Assembly (NCBI GenBank): GCA_964520525.1
Contig: CAZFNR010000004.1
Span: 1 to 64,000 of the forward strand
Length of the DNA: 64,000 nucleotides
Source: JAJPXC01 sp964520525
GTDB taxonomy: Bacteria > Bacteroidota > Bacteroidia > Bacteroidales > Muribaculaceae
Direction: 5' to 3'
Shown here: positions 42,056 through 51,470 of the stretch, one piece after another
How positions within the stretch are numbered: the first letter of the stretch is position 1
How the letters are laid out: the number at the start of each line of letters is the position of its first letter
The notes under the pieces: generated by a model
What the model saw: only the letters and a program-made list of their open reading frames with translations
What the model was told of the DNA's origin: nothing
The model's database searches: none
Translations under genes and position numbers: made by a program

Positions 42056-43933
42056 TTATCGTCCGAGCAGCAACAAAAGTATATTGACATCGCTCGGGGA
42101 AATTCCCGGGATACGGGAAGCCTGCCCGATGGTCTCGGGCTTGATTTTTTCAAGTTTTTGGCGGGCTTCTGTCGACAAAGCGTTGATTGATGAGTAATCG
42201 AGTTTATCGGCGAGCCTCACGCTCTCGAGACGCATAAGTCTGTCGGCAATCTGACGTTCCCTGTCGATATACCCTTGATATTTTATCAATATCTCAGCCG
42301 ACTCGATAATCTCATCTCGTCGCGCCGGTTCGATGCCCTCGATAAATTCCCGTAACGCATTTATGCGGGGGGCGAGTTTTTTGAAATCGAGTTGAGGACG
42401 CAACACAAGGTCATAGAGCTTGACGCCATGCGAGAGCGGCGTGGTGCCAAGGTCGTTTAGCGCATCGTTAATGAGCGACGGTTTGATGGAATAGTTGCGG
42501 GCAAAATCAATCAACCCATCTCGTTGTTCTCGTTTAGAGAGCATCAGATTATACCGCTCATCGGTAACAAGCCCGATTTCGTAACCCCGCGGAGTGAGCC
42601 GCATATCGGCATCATCTTGTCGGAGCAAGATGCGGTATTCAGCTCTCGACGTGAACATACGGTAGGGCTCGTCGACACCTTTGGTGACGAGGTCATCAAT
42701 GAGAACTCCGATATAGGCTTCGTCGCGCGACAAGGTGAACGGAGCTTTGCCGCGGGCTGAGGCATCGGCATTAATTCCGGCGATAAGCCCTTGTCCGGCA
42801 GCCTCTTCATAACCCGTGGTCCCGTTGACTTGACCGGCGAAAAACAGACCTTTGACAAGTTTGGTTTCAAGCGTATGTTTTAACTGCGTCGGGTCAAAAA
42901 AGTCATATTCGATGGCATATCCGGGGCGGTAAATCTGAACATCGGCCAACGCCGGTATGGATTGCAACGCTTCAATCTGAGTCTTAAACGGCAATGACGA
43001 CGAGAACCCGTTGAGATAGTATTCTTGAGTGTCCTCCCCTTCCGGTTCGAGGAACAATTGGTGTTCGGTTTTATCGGCGAATGTGACAATTTTAGTCTCA
43101 ATGCTGGGACAATATCGGGGTCCGATACTCTTAATTTGACCATTGTAGAGCGGCGAGTCGGGCAAACCTTCACGCAGAATCTCGTGGGTGCGCTCATTGG
43201 TATAAGTGGTGTAGCAGTTGAGCTGTTTCAACTCGCGCGACACGTCGGGAAGGTATGAAAATTTATGGAAATCGTTGTCGCCGGCCTGCGGAGTTGTAAG
43301 TTCCCATTTCACCGAGCGACCGTCAATCCGTACGGGCGTACCGGTTTTCATCCTGTCGGTTGCGAAACCGAGCGAGCGCAATTGTTCCGTAATGCCATGC
43401 GCTGCCGGCTCAGCCACACGCCCGCCCTCGACCTGGGCGCGGCCGACGTGCATCAATCCGTTTAGAAAAGTCCCTGCGGTCAAGACCACAGACTTGGCTC
43501 TGAACTCAATTCCGAGAGCCGTTTTTATGCCTCTTACGCCGCCCGCTTCAATGGTCAAGGCGGTAACGGAATCCTGCCATATAAACAGATTAGGAGCGTT
43601 TTCAAGTGTCTTGCGCCACAATTGGCTGAACCTCACGCGGTCGCTTTGTGAGCGCGGGCTCCACATAGCAGGGCCTTTGGAGCGGTTAAGCATTCTGAAC
43701 TGAATGGCAGTGCGGTCGGTGATGATGCCCATCTCGCCTCCAAGCGCGTCGATTTCCCTGACAATTTGCCCCTTGGCGATGCCCCCCACAGCCGGGTTGC
43801 AGCTCATTTGAGCTATCTTGTTCATGTCGATAGTCACCAACAGCGTCTCAGAGCCGAGCCGCGAGGCCGCTAAAGCCGCCTCACACCCCGCATGGCCCGC
43901 ACCGATAACTATCACGTCATAATCAAATCTCAT
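42056..43933 (-). CDS. mnmG: tRNA uridine-5-carboxymethylaminomethyl modification enzyme MnmG (GidA)
   Basis: A 625-residue FAD enzyme that, with MnmE, installs carboxymethylaminomethyl on wobble uridine 34. I start it at the ATG at 43933 (MRFDYDVIVIGAGHAGCEAA), as in relatives; an in-frame ATG at 43954, directly after the ybeY stop, would add seven residues and is possible. The dinucleotide fold GAGHAGCEAA (about 10-19), NPAVGGIAKG (about 46-55), GTFLNG and the C-terminal helical tail are present. MnmG genes often lie near the replication origin, which agrees with the adjacent parS-like site. Confidence 0.95.
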   Translation of the reverse strand: MRFDYDVIVIGAGHAGCEAALAASRLGSETLLVTIDMNKIAQMSCNPAVGGIAKGQIVREIDALGGEMGIITDRTAIQFRMLNRSKGPAMWSPRSQSDRVRFSQLWRKTLENAPNLFIWQDSVTALTIEAGGVRGIKTALGIEFRAKSVVLTAGTFLNGLMHVGRAQVEGGRVAEPAAHGITEQLRSLGFATDRMKTGTPVRIDGRSVKWELTTPQAGDNDFHKFSYLPDVSRELKQLNCYTTYTNERTHEILREGLPDSPLYNGQIKSIGPRYCPSIETKIVTFADKTEHQLFLEPEGEDTQEYYLNGFSSSLPFKTQIEALQSIPALADVQIYRPGYAIEYDFFDPTQLKHTLETKLVKGLFFAGQVNGTTGYEEAAGQGLIAGINADASARGKAPFTLSRDEAYIGVLIDDLVTKGVDEPYRMFTSRAEYRILLRQDDADMRLTPRGYEIGLVTDERYNLMLSKREQRDGLIDFARNYSIKPSLINDALNDLGTTPLSHGVKLYDLVLRPQLDFKKLAPRINALREFIEGIEPARRDEIIESAEILIKYQGYIDRERQIADRLMRLESVRLADKLDYSSINALSTEARQKLEKIKPETIGQASRIPGISPSDVNILLLLLGR

Positions 43934-43954
43934 ATCAATCTTCTTAATGCTCAA

Positions 43955-44410
43955 TCACTGTTTCACATACTCGCGCAACATGGCGAGCGCATCGTTCTCA
44001 TTCCGTTCCATTATTTCACGCTCTCCCGGGCCCTTGTCGTTGATGCCGCAAAGATGCAACACCCCATGTATAATGACGCGGCACAATTCGTCGCGATAAG
44101 TCGCGCCTACAAGCTCGGCATTGCTTGCGACAGTGTCGAGAGAGATGAACAAATCCCCGCGAATCAGACGCCCGCGCGAGTAATCAAATGTGATGATATC
44201 GGTGTAATAATCATGTTGCAGGAACTCGCGGTTGACCTCAATAATCCGGTCATCATCACAAAATATATAGGTAATATCGCCCAAGATTCGGCCGTGAGCG
44301 GTGGCGACAGCATCTATCCACCGCGAGAACGCCGCAGTGTCGATGTCGGGCAACTCTACCCGCTGAGCGGTCCATTGAATTTTGTCGGAGCTTGATTTCA
44401 TTTTATTCAT
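43955..44410 (-). CDS. ybeY: Endoribonuclease YbeY (rRNA maturation)
   Basis: A 151-residue metal-dependent endoribonuclease acting in 16S rRNA 3'-end maturation. The core motif HGVLHLCGINDKGPGE (about 113-128) keeps two zinc-ligand His residues. The third (usually GYDH) is replaced, reading GIND, a change I recall as common in Bacteroidetes. The ATG at 44401 is an alternative start. The stop is directly followed by a possible mnmG start, and a good promoter lies upstream. Confidence 0.9.
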   Translation of the reverse strand: MNKMKSSSDKIQWTAQRVELPDIDTAAFSRWIDAVATAHGRILGDITYIFCDDDRIIEVNREFLQHDYYTDIITFDYSRGRLIRGDLFISLDTVASNAELVGATYRDELCRVIIHGVLHLCGINDKGPGEREIMERNENDALAMLREYVKQ

Positions 44411-44445
44411 TCCTCACCCGATTTGACGGGACGCAAGTAACTTGC

Positions 44446-44475
44446 AAAAATACGACTTTCAGCGGGCAAATGCAA
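44446..44475 (-). promoter_or_regulatory. Promoter of ybeY-mnmG (TTG-N19-TATTTTTG)
   Basis: On the minus strand TTG (44475-44473) and TATTTTTG (44453-44446) are separated by 19 bases. Both elements fit. The start codon is about 36 bases downstream. Confidence 0.65.
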
Positions 44476-44481
44476 TAGCCA

Positions 44482-45714
44482 TCACCCAAAGAAAATATAA
44501 GCCGCTAATATGCCCGAGATTGAGCCTATGACATCGACAAGTAGCGCATAGCCCACGGCATAGCGTGTCTTGGTGACCCCGACGCTGCCAAAGTAGACGG
44601 CAAGCACATAGAACATTGTGTCGGTACTACCTTGTATCGCCGCCGATACCCGCGACACAAAAGCGTCGGCACCGTAGGTCGACATCAAATCCACCATCAT
44701 CCCCCGCGAGCCGCTGCCGCTCAACGGTTTCATCAAAGCAGTCGGCAGCGCGCCAACCCATTGAGCGTCAAATCCCATGGCTGAAACAGCGCGTTCAATG
44801 GCGCTCGTCAGCACATCCATCGCACCCGACGCGCGAAACATACCGATAGCAACGAGTATGGCAACGAGATAAGGGATTATCATCACGGCTGTTTTAAATC
44901 CCTCTTTAGCGCCTTCGATGAAGGAGTCATACATATTCACTTTTTTACGCAAACCGGCCAGCAGAAACACCACAATCACCAAAAATAGCAGACTGTTGGC
45001 GATAAATCCCGAATAGAGCTGAACATCCTCCTTAGAAAGCGATGCGAAAAACCAAACGATACATCCGATGACCACACCCATGCCTCCGAGCCATGAAAGC
45101 AACACGGGGTCGAAAAGTCTGATGCGCTGTTTGACGCAAAGCACCACAATGCCAAACATTGTGGAGATAAAGGTGGCAAGCAATATGGGTAGAAACACGT
45201 CGGTCGGATTGGCGGCGCCAGCCTGCGCCCGATACATCATTATGCTTATCGGTATCAGACACAACCCCGAAGCGTTAAGGACAAGAAACATAATCATGGC
45301 ATCGGTCGCCGTGTCTTTTTCTTTATTGAGCGATTGCAACTCTTGCATCGCCTTCAGCCCCATCGGAGTCGCGGCGTTGTCAAGGCCAAGCATATTGGCC
45401 GACACATTCATGAAAATAGACCCCATGGCGGGATGTCCTTTTGGCACTCCGGGAAACAGTCGGCAAAAAAGCGGGCTTATCATACGCCCAAGAAATGAGA
45501 TGACACCGCCGCGCTCACCGATTTTCATCAGACCGAGCCACAACGACAGCACTCCCGTCAAACCCAACGAGATTTCAAATGCCGTGCCTGCCGACGTGAA
45601 CGATGCCCCCATGATATCGCTCCACACAGCATAGTCTCCCATGAACAAAGTTTTCCCCACCGCCACCACAAAGGCGATAAGAAAAAATGCAATCCAGATA
45701 TAATTGAGTACCAT
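44482..45714 (-). CDS. SpmA-SpmB-type nucleoside recognition (gate) domain membrane protein
   Basis: A 410-residue membrane protein with two gate-type (nucleoside-recognition) halves, equivalent to spore maturation proteins SpmA and SpmB joined in one chain. The SpmA-like half has FSVSANMLGLDNAATPMGL-like residues (NVSANMLGLDNAATPMG, about 103-119). The SpmB-like half has MIIPYLVAILVAIGMFRASG (about 278-297) and KPLSGSGSRGMM (about 326-337). Bacteroidetes do not sporulate, so the role is probably in transport. It is followed by ybeY on the same strand. Confidence 0.85.
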   Translation of the reverse strand: MVLNYIWIAFFLIAFVVAVGKTLFMGDYAVWSDIMGASFTSAGTAFEISLGLTGVLSLWLGLMKIGERGGVISFLGRMISPLFCRLFPGVPKGHPAMGSIFMNVSANMLGLDNAATPMGLKAMQELQSLNKEKDTATDAMIMFLVLNASGLCLIPISIMMYRAQAGAANPTDVFLPILLATFISTMFGIVVLCVKQRIRLFDPVLLSWLGGMGVVIGCIVWFFASLSKEDVQLYSGFIANSLLFLVIVVFLLAGLRKKVNMYDSFIEGAKEGFKTAVMIIPYLVAILVAIGMFRASGAMDVLTSAIERAVSAMGFDAQWVGALPTALMKPLSGSGSRGMMVDLMSTYGADAFVSRVSAAIQGSTDTMFYVLAVYFGSVGVTKTRYAVGYALLVDVIGSISGILAAYIFFG

Positions 45715-45732
45715 AATGCGATTTTAGATTGT

Positions 45733-45763
45733 CAAAGTTACAGCAACTTTACTCTTTTTCCAA
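45733..45763 (-). promoter_or_regulatory. Promoter of the SpmA/SpmB-type gene (TTG-N20-TAACTTTG)
   Basis: Minus-strand TTG (45763-45761) and TAACTTTG (45740-45733) with 20 bases between, 18 bases before the start codon. Confidence 0.65.
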
Positions 45764-45966
45764 CTTTTTTCGATTTATGCCCTAAACTACCGCATTATCG
45801 TCTCTCAAAAAATTATCTGACAAAAAAGACGAGAAACCGTCAAATCAGCTTATCATACTGTTTATCAATATATTGCAACCATCAGCAACCGCTTGAGATT
45901 TTAAAATTCGCTAAACCTCACCCCGACGTACGACAAAAGCGGAATCTCACTGTGAAAATTTTTAAC

Positions 45967-45974
45967 TATTTTTG
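45967..45974 (+). promoter_or_regulatory. -7 box (TATTTTTG) of the AlkD-like gene
   Basis: Exact TAnnTTTG match, 47 bases before the ATG at 46022. No clear -33 element. Confidence 0.6.
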
Positions 45975-46021
45975 CGATAGGCGAAGACGCAAGAATCCGC
46001 ATTCGCCTTATCATCGAGACA

Positions 46022-46747
46022 ATGTGTGAATTGACAAGAAACTGGAAAGAAGAACTGGCCAAGTTGGCTCGCCCCGAAAAAATAGCGATTCTGTCATCGT
46101 TTTTCAAAACCGGGCCGGGTGAATATGGCGAAGGTGACATATTTATGGGTGTGACCGTACCTGACAACCGTTCGGTAGCCCGACGCTATGCCGACGCACC
46201 GACAGAGGCGATTATGGAAATGATAGAATCGCCCGTTCATGAGCACCGCCTGTCGGGGCTGCTCGCATTGGTGGCTCGCTACAAAAAAAGTGAACAGATT
46301 ACAGACAAAAAGGAGATTGTCGATTTTTATATCAACGAGTGCGCGCGGCGGGCCAACAACTGGGACCTCGTGGATCTCTCGGCACCATACATCCTCGGCC
46401 ACTGGCTCACGCTCAGCCCATCCCCCACCCTACTCGACCGACTGAGCCAATCAGATAATCTATGGGAGCAACGCACGGCTATCGTAGCCACGCATCCGAC
46501 CATACGCTTAGGCAACCCCGCGGAGACATTCCGCATCGCCGAGCGTTACACCGCACACACCCACCCACTCATACACAAAGCCACGGGGTGGATGCTGCGC
46601 GAGGTGGGTAAACATTGCGGCGAGCAAGCGTTGCTTGGATTTCTCGACAAATACGCCCCCGCGATGCCGCGGGTAATGCTCTCATATGCCATCGAACGCC
46701 TCGACCCCGCGCTCAAAGCCCGCTACCGCTCTACGCCCCGACGCTAA
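46022..46747 (+). CDS. DNA alkylation repair protein (AlkD-like HEAT repeat)
   Basis: A 241-residue all-helical protein of the AlkC/AlkD DNA glycosylase family. The N-terminal FKTGPGEYGEGDIFMGVTVPDNR (about 28-50) is diagnostic. It is followed by HEAT-like helix pairs with WDLVDLSAPYILGHWL (about 118-133) and KATGWMLREVGK (about 185-196). AlkD removes bulky or charged alkyl bases. The usual catalytic Asp region corresponds to WDLVD. No adjacent repair gene; it probably stands alone. Confidence 0.92.
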   Translation: MCELTRNWKEELAKLARPEKIAILSSFFKTGPGEYGEGDIFMGVTVPDNRSVARRYADAPTEAIMEMIESPVHEHRLSGLLALVARYKKSEQITDKKEIVDFYINECARRANNWDLVDLSAPYILGHWLTLSPSPTLLDRLSQSDNLWEQRTAIVATHPTIRLGNPAETFRIAERYTAHTHPLIHKATGWMLREVGKHCGEQALLGFLDKYAPAMPRVMLSYAIERLDPALKARYRSTPRR

Positions 46748-46763
46748 CCAAGCCTTGTGATTG

Positions 46764-46795
46764 TTTGTATAACTGAGCCGAAACAACTATCTTTG
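46764..46795 (+). promoter_or_regulatory. Promoter of the GT2/LPS kinase-like operon (TTTG-N20-TATCTTTG)
   Basis: TTTG at 46764-46767 and TATCTTTG at 46788-46795 with a 20-base spacer, the same arrangement as the tRNA-Asp promoter. It is 35 bases before the ATG at 46831. Confidence 0.75.
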
Positions 46796-46830
46796 CCATT
46801 GAGACCGACTACAAACCCGGCCGACAAACC

Positions 46831-47595
46831 ATGACTAAGATTTCAGCCACAATCATCACACGCAACGAACAATCAAGGATTGAGCAATGCCTACGCTCCC
46901 TCCAAGGGATTGCCGACGAGATTATTGTTGTTGACTCATTTTCCACCGACGACACCGCCGAGATATGCCGCAAGAGCGGCTGTAAAGTCAGCCAACGGCG
47001 GTTTCAAGGATATGGAGCGCAAAGACAGTATGCCACATCGCTGACATCTCACCGCTATGTGCTCGCCATCGATGCCGACGAAGTGCTGTCGCCGGCGTTA
47101 CGCAAAAATCTGATGAAGCTGAAGACCGACGGTTTCACCCACCGCGTCTACGCCTTTTCAAGACTAAACTTCTATTGCGGCACCCCGGTGAGGCACTCCG
47201 GGTGGTACCCCGACTTGCAGACGCGCCTTTTCGACAAAAGCTATGCGAGCTGGAACCTCCGCGACGTGCGCGAGAGGGTGGTGTTCCCCGACTCTGTGCG
47301 CCCATGCCTGGTCGAAGGCGACATACTGCACTACCGTTGCGACACACCTGCCGACTACCGCAGCACACAGGCCATGCAAGCCGCCCTCCGCGGTCGAGTG
47401 CTCGCCGCCAACAACGACTCAATCGCCCCTTTGGCGCCGTTGGTCAACGGAATCCGCGACTTCATAGGCTGCTACATCGGGCGAGGCGCGATTCTCGACG
47501 GCTCTGTAGGGCGAGCCATCAGCCGGGAATGTTTCCGCTCGACCTTCATATCCTATCGACTCGCCCGACGCATATTAAAGAATAAAAACAACTGA
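46831..47595 (+). CDS. Family 2 glycosyltransferase (WaaE/KdtX-like)
   Basis: A 254-residue GT2 of the WaaE/KdtX type that adds a hexose to lipopolysaccharide core in other bacteria. SATIITRNEQSRIEQCLRSL (about 5-24), VVDSFSTDDT (about 34-43), and the DXD-like IDADEVLS (about 80-87) are present. A conserved downstream stretch includes SGWYPDLQTRLFDK (about 122-135). It is probably cytoplasmic at the membrane face. The lipopolysaccharide-kinase-like gene begins 2 bases after its stop, so the two likely act on the same core. Confidence 0.9.
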   Translation: MTKISATIITRNEQSRIEQCLRSLQGIADEIIVVDSFSTDDTAEICRKSGCKVSQRRFQGYGAQRQYATSLTSHRYVLAIDADEVLSPALRKNLMKLKTDGFTHRVYAFSRLNFYCGTPVRHSGWYPDLQTRLFDKSYASWNLRDVRERVVFPDSVRPCLVEGDILHYRCDTPADYRSTQAMQAALRGRVLAANNDSIAPLAPLVNGIRDFIGCYIGRGAILDGSVGRAISRECFRSTFISYRLARRILKNKNN

Positions 47596-47597
47596 CC

Positions 47598-48380
47598 ATG
47601 TCACAAAACATAGTCGTCGTCAACCCGGACTTCGCCGAAATCAACGATATTGTGGCCAAAATCGCTGAAAATGGCGCACCGGCCAACGCTGAAATCATCT
47701 ATGGCGGACGGCGCAACACCGTCTACCGTTTCACCTACCGAGGTGCCGACCTGACGGTCAAAGCCTTCCACAGGCCGAAACTGATAAATTCACTGGTCTA
47801 CACCACATTCCGCAAAAGCAAGGCTCGCAGGTCGTTTGAAAACGCCTCACACCTCAACGAGATTGGGTTTCACTCACCCGCCCCGGTGGGATACAGCGAA
47901 GAGCGAAAAGGGGGGCGGCTCAGACGGAGCTATTACACCTGTCTGTATCTGCCAAGCGAAAATATGCGTTATTGCGACCAAAAACCTGACGCCGACCCGC
48001 TGCTGAGAGCCCTCGCCGCCGAGATGGTGAAACTCCACCGCTCAAAGGTGTTCAACAAAGACTACTCGCCCGGCAACATACTCTATACCCGACGACCCGA
48101 CGGCGGATACACGTTCCACTATGTCGACGTGAACCGCATGGAATTCGGTGTCGCCGACCGCGACAAACTCATGCGCAACTTCCGCGCGTTGAGCCTCAAC
48201 CGCGACCAGCTCACAGCTCTCGCCCGATACTACGCCACAGAAGCCAACACCGACCCCGATGAGATGGTAGCCGAAGCTCTGTCGAGGGTAGCCGACTATG
48301 AACGATTACAGCGGCGAAAAAACTTTATAAAACGGCTATTAACGAAACTACACCTGAGGGGAAATAATAAGAAAAGATGA
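47598..48380 (+). CDS. Lipopolysaccharide kinase (InaA/KdkA/WaaP-like) family protein
   Basis: A 260-residue protein-kinase-like fold. An N-terminal lysine in LTVKAFHRPK (about 53-62) stands for the ATP lysine. KVFNKDYSPGNILY (about 152-165) is the catalytic-loop equivalent of HxDLxxxN, with the Asp and Asn present, and YVDVNRMEF (about 174-182) replaces DFG with DVN. WaaP-type kinases phosphorylate heptose or Kdo in the LPS core. The gene is preceded by a core-type GT2 and overlaps the next gene by four bases. Confidence 0.85.
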   Translation: MSQNIVVVNPDFAEINDIVAKIAENGAPANAEIIYGGRRNTVYRFTYRGADLTVKAFHRPKLINSLVYTTFRKSKARRSFENASHLNEIGFHSPAPVGYSEERKGGRLRRSYYTCLYLPSENMRYCDQKPDADPLLRALAAEMVKLHRSKVFNKDYSPGNILYTRRPDGGYTFHYVDVNRMEFGVADRDKLMRNFRALSLNRDQLTALARYYATEANTDPDEMVAEALSRVADYERLQRRKNFIKRLLTKLHLRGNNKKR

Positions 48381-50047
48381 GCAAACAACTTAAAATATAC
48401 TGCAAAAACATCGAAGAGTACATCCCTGTCGAGGGGGGCGAGACTCTGAGCGACATCTACGCGCGCATAGCCGGCCAAATCGGCATAAAACCGATATGCG
48501 CCCGTGTCAATAACAAGACTGAGGATTTACAGTATCCCGTGTTCGCCCCCAAACAGGTCGAATTTCTCCCTGCCACAAGCTCATCGGGGATGCGCGTCTA
48601 TGTGCGCTCGCTCTGCATGATGCTCTACAAAGCCGTCAACGGCCTTTTCCCCGGCTCTACCCTACGCATCGAGCATTCCATATCCCACGGCTACTATTGC
48701 CGCTTGTGGGGCGCGCCTGAGGTCGACGCGACCGTTGTCGGAAAGCTCCGCGATGAGATGCGACGGCTCGTAGAGGCCGACATCAAGTTTGAACGGAAAG
48801 AGCGGCTAACATCAGATGTCATAAAGATTTTTGAGCGTCAAGGACTACACGACAAGGTTAAACTACTGCGCTCGACACACTCGTTATACACCGTCTACTA
48901 CCGTCTCGGTGACTTGTGCGACAGCTACTACGGCAACCTCGCCCCGTCGACTGGGGCGCTCGATGTGTTTGACCTCATCCCATACAAAGAGGGTATGCTC
49001 CTGCTCGGATTCGACCCGGACAATCCCAAAGTCCCGGCATCGCCGATTCCGCAAGAAAAAATGTATATTGCATTCACGGAGCACCTGCGGTTCAACGATA
49101 TAATCGGCGTCAAAAACGTAGGCGAGCTCAACGAGACCGTCGCCGACGGACGCGCCGACCTTCTCATCAACGTGGCCGAAGCCCTACACGACAAAAAGAT
49201 AGCCCGCATATCCGACGAGATAACCGCCCGCTATAATCAAGGAGGCGCGCGCGTGGTTCTGATAGCCGGTCCTTCGTCGTCGGGCAAGACCACGACCTGC
49301 AAACGTCTGGCAATCCAGTTGATGACAAATCTGCTCGTGCCGCGGATGATTTCCCTCGACGACTATTTCGTCAACCGCGAGGACACCCCCCGCGACGCGG
49401 CGGGCGACTACGACTACGAGTCACTCTACGCCCTCGACCTCAAACAGTTCAACCACGACCTCAACGCACTGATAGCCGGCGAGGAAGTGGAGCTGCCATA
49501 TTATAATTTTGAGCTCGGCAAAAGGCAATACAAAGGCAACAAAATCAAGCTGACACCCGGCTCAATTCTGCTAATCGAGGGTATCCACGGCCTGAATCCC
49601 GAACTGACAGCCCTCATCGAGGAACGCATGAAATACCGCGTCTATGTCTCGGCACTAACCACCTTGTCGATTGACGACCACAACTGGGTGCCGACGACCG
49701 ACAACCGCCTGCTGCGGCGCATTATACGCGACCATAAATATCGCGGTGTGTCGGCCAACGAGACCATACGCCGATGGCCCAGTGTGCGCCGAGGCGAAGA
49801 AAAATGGATATTCCCCTACCAGGAAAACGCCGACGCAACGTTCAACTCATCGCTGATATTCGAACTGGGGGTAATGAAAGATTACGGCGAGGAAATACTG
49901 CGCAACGTACCGCACGACGCGCCTGAATATGGCGAAGCGTACCGATTGCTCTGCTTCCTCGGCTACTTCTCATCCATAGGCGACCGCATGATTCCTCCGA
50001 CATCGCTCCTCCGCGAATTTCTCGGCGGCTCATCTTTTCACTACTGA
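48377..50047 (+). CDS. Uridine kinase-like protein with N-terminal TGS/ThrRS-like domains
   Basis: A 556-residue protein of a fusion family common in Bacteroidetes. The N-terminal 240 residues resemble the TGS and second additional domain of threonyl-tRNA synthetase (EHSISHGYYCRLWG near 95-108). The C-terminal part is a P-loop uridine kinase/phosphoribulokinase fold with AGPSSSGKTTTCKRL (about 297-311), LDDYFVNREDTP (about 329-340) and LLIEGIHGLN (about 398-407). It probably phosphorylates a nucleoside, but the N-terminal domains suggest another role. It overlaps the LPS kinase-like gene by four bases and the convergent MATE gene by seven. Confidence 0.88.
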   Translation: MSKQLKIYCKNIEEYIPVEGGETLSDIYARIAGQIGIKPICARVNNKTEDLQYPVFAPKQVEFLPATSSSGMRVYVRSLCMMLYKAVNGLFPGSTLRIEHSISHGYYCRLWGAPEVDATVVGKLRDEMRRLVEADIKFERKERLTSDVIKIFERQGLHDKVKLLRSTHSLYTVYYRLGDLCDSYYGNLAPSTGALDVFDLIPYKEGMLLLGFDPDNPKVPASPIPQEKMYIAFTEHLRFNDIIGVKNVGELNETVADGRADLLINVAEALHDKKIARISDEITARYNQGGARVVLIAGPSSSGKTTTCKRLAIQLMTNLLVPRMISLDDYFVNREDTPRDAAGDYDYESLYALDLKQFNHDLNALIAGEEVELPYYNFELGKRQYKGNKIKLTPGSILLIEGIHGLNPELTALIEERMKYRVYVSALTTLSIDDHNWVPTTDNRLLRRIIRDHKYRGVSANETIRRWPSVRRGEEKWIFPYQENADATFNSSLIFELGVMKDYGEEILRNVPHDAPEYGEAYRLLCFLGYFSSIGDRMIPPTSLLREFLGGSSFHY

Positions 50048-51393
50048 GCCCCCCAACCCCTCGAAGTCGTCTGCATAAAATAATGCAAAAACAACCCGGC
50101 GGCAAGGAATAGCGACACCGAGAAACTCAGCAGTATCCCATAAATGCCTAACCCGGAGGGGAAACCGAGGATATAAGTGGCGGGCAAACCCACCACGACA
50201 TAACTCACGCCGGCAATCCACATCATCGGCTGCACCCTTGTCGTGCCCCTCAGCGCGTTCGCAAACGTTATCTGCGTCGCATCGCCCAACTGATACAGCA
50301 CCAATGGGAATATCAGCGTCACAGTCAACGCTATCACGGCCTCATCCTCCGTAAACGCCCCTATTATATACTCGCCCAGGAAAACGAACGTCAGCGACGC
50401 CAACGCAGCGAAACCAAGCACTATGTGATAACCGCCAAACGCTACCCGGCGCATCCCCTCACGGTCGCCAAGGCCCGCCGCGTTCGACACCAATACCGAC
50501 ACCGCCGCCGCCAGACTGTAATAGACGCAAAAACCGAGCGTGCCGGTGATTACGATAATCTGAAACGCCGCTAACGGGATTGCGCCGAGCCATCCGGCCA
50601 TAACGGCGGCAAACGTGAACGACCCCGACTCGAAAACCATCTGAACCGACACAGGCCACGACGTGCGCCACACCCGGCCAAACTCCTCTCCGTTCACTTT
50701 CCCCGCCGCGAAACCCGCTCTATACCCGCCGAAACGCTTCATGAAAAAGAACGCGCCCATAATCAAAAACGCCGACAGCCAGCGAGCCGCGAAAGTGCTT
50801 ATCCCGGCGCCGGTCAAGCCAAGCTCCGGGAATCCCCAATGACCGTAAATCAACACATAGTTACCAACCACATTGAGCAAATTGGCCGACAAGATTATCC
50901 ACATCGGCATCTGCGTACGGTTGATGGCATAAGCCCACTGGGCGAACACATTGAACAACGCCACAGGGAGCAAGCCCGCAAGATAAATGAGATAATACGG
51001 CTTTATAAGAGGCATAAGCTCAGCAGGCTGCCCCATCCGCTCCAAATTAAGATAGATGACACCCATAATCAAGATGACACATATCGAAAAAAGTGTGTTG
51101 AGCAGCAAACCGTTTTTCAGTAGCGACCCGATAGCCCCGTCACGTTTCTGCGCATACAACGCTCCGATTAGCGGAGTGAGGCCATAGGAGAAGCCCATGC
51201 AAGCGAAAATGGCCACATTGAACAAGTTATTGACCAAAGAGGCCGACGCCAAAGCAGCCGTCGAATAACGCCCCACCATGATATTGTCGGCGAAGCCCAC
51301 AGCTATCATGCCGAGCTGACCAACCAAGATTGGCAGCCCGAGCTTCAATATCATCTTATAATCTGATTTATACTTTGCTAATAAACGATGCAT
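50041..51393 (-). CDS. MATE family efflux transporter
   Basis: A 450-residue, 12-helix multidrug and toxic-compound extrusion transporter. I start it at the ATG at 51393 (MHRLLAKYKSDYKMIL); the ATG at 51414 would add seven residues inside the terminator region. The N-half begins with LGLPILVGQLGMIAVGFADNIMVGRY, typical of MATE helix 1 with the conserved Asp. The C-half has WPVSVQMVFESGSFTFAAVMAGWLG. The coupling ion and substrate cannot be read. It is upstream of, and convergent with, the uridine-kinase-like gene. Confidence 0.9.
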   Translation of the reverse strand: MHRLLAKYKSDYKMILKLGLPILVGQLGMIAVGFADNIMVGRYSTAALASASLVNNLFNVAIFACMGFSYGLTPLIGALYAQKRDGAIGSLLKNGLLLNTLFSICVILIMGVIYLNLERMGQPAELMPLIKPYYLIYLAGLLPVALFNVFAQWAYAINRTQMPMWIILSANLLNVVGNYVLIYGHWGFPELGLTGAGISTFAARWLSAFLIMGAFFFMKRFGGYRAGFAAGKVNGEEFGRVWRTSWPVSVQMVFESGSFTFAAVMAGWLGAIPLAAFQIIVITGTLGFCVYYSLAAAVSVLVSNAAGLGDREGMRRVAFGGYHIVLGFAALASLTFVFLGEYIIGAFTEDEAVIALTVTLIFPLVLYQLGDATQITFANALRGTTRVQPMMWIAGVSYVVVGLPATYILGFPSGLGIYGILLSFSVSLFLAAGLFLHYFMQTTSRGWGAQ

Positions 51394-51398
51394 GACAA

Positions 51399-51445
51399 CA
51401 GAAAAAACAAACAAAGAGGCCCCGGCTTTACGCAGGACCCCCTTT
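51399..51445 (-). terminator. Intrinsic terminator after the Bax-inhibitor-1 gene
   Basis: On the minus strand AAAGGGGGTCC (51445-51435) pairs with GGGGCCTCTTT (51423-51413), with one G-G mismatch and two wobble pairs, and a T-rich tail follows. It ends about 10 bases before the MATE start. Confidence 0.6.
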
Positions 51446-51470
51446 CTTGTGTATGTTCTTAAACCTATTT

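Larger units (their letters stand above)
45715..46021. other. Intergenic region between divergent genes
   Basis: A 307-base gap between the SpmA/SpmB-type gene (minus) and the AlkD-like gene (plus). It is AT-rich and contains a promoter for each side (45733-45763 and 45967-45974). No coding frame or RNA structure of note is seen between them. Confidence 0.5.

Noticed and set aside
43959..43966. Half-parS TGTTTCAC near the ybeY stop
   Set aside because: Only one half of the palindrome is present; the other half (ATACTCGC) does not match.
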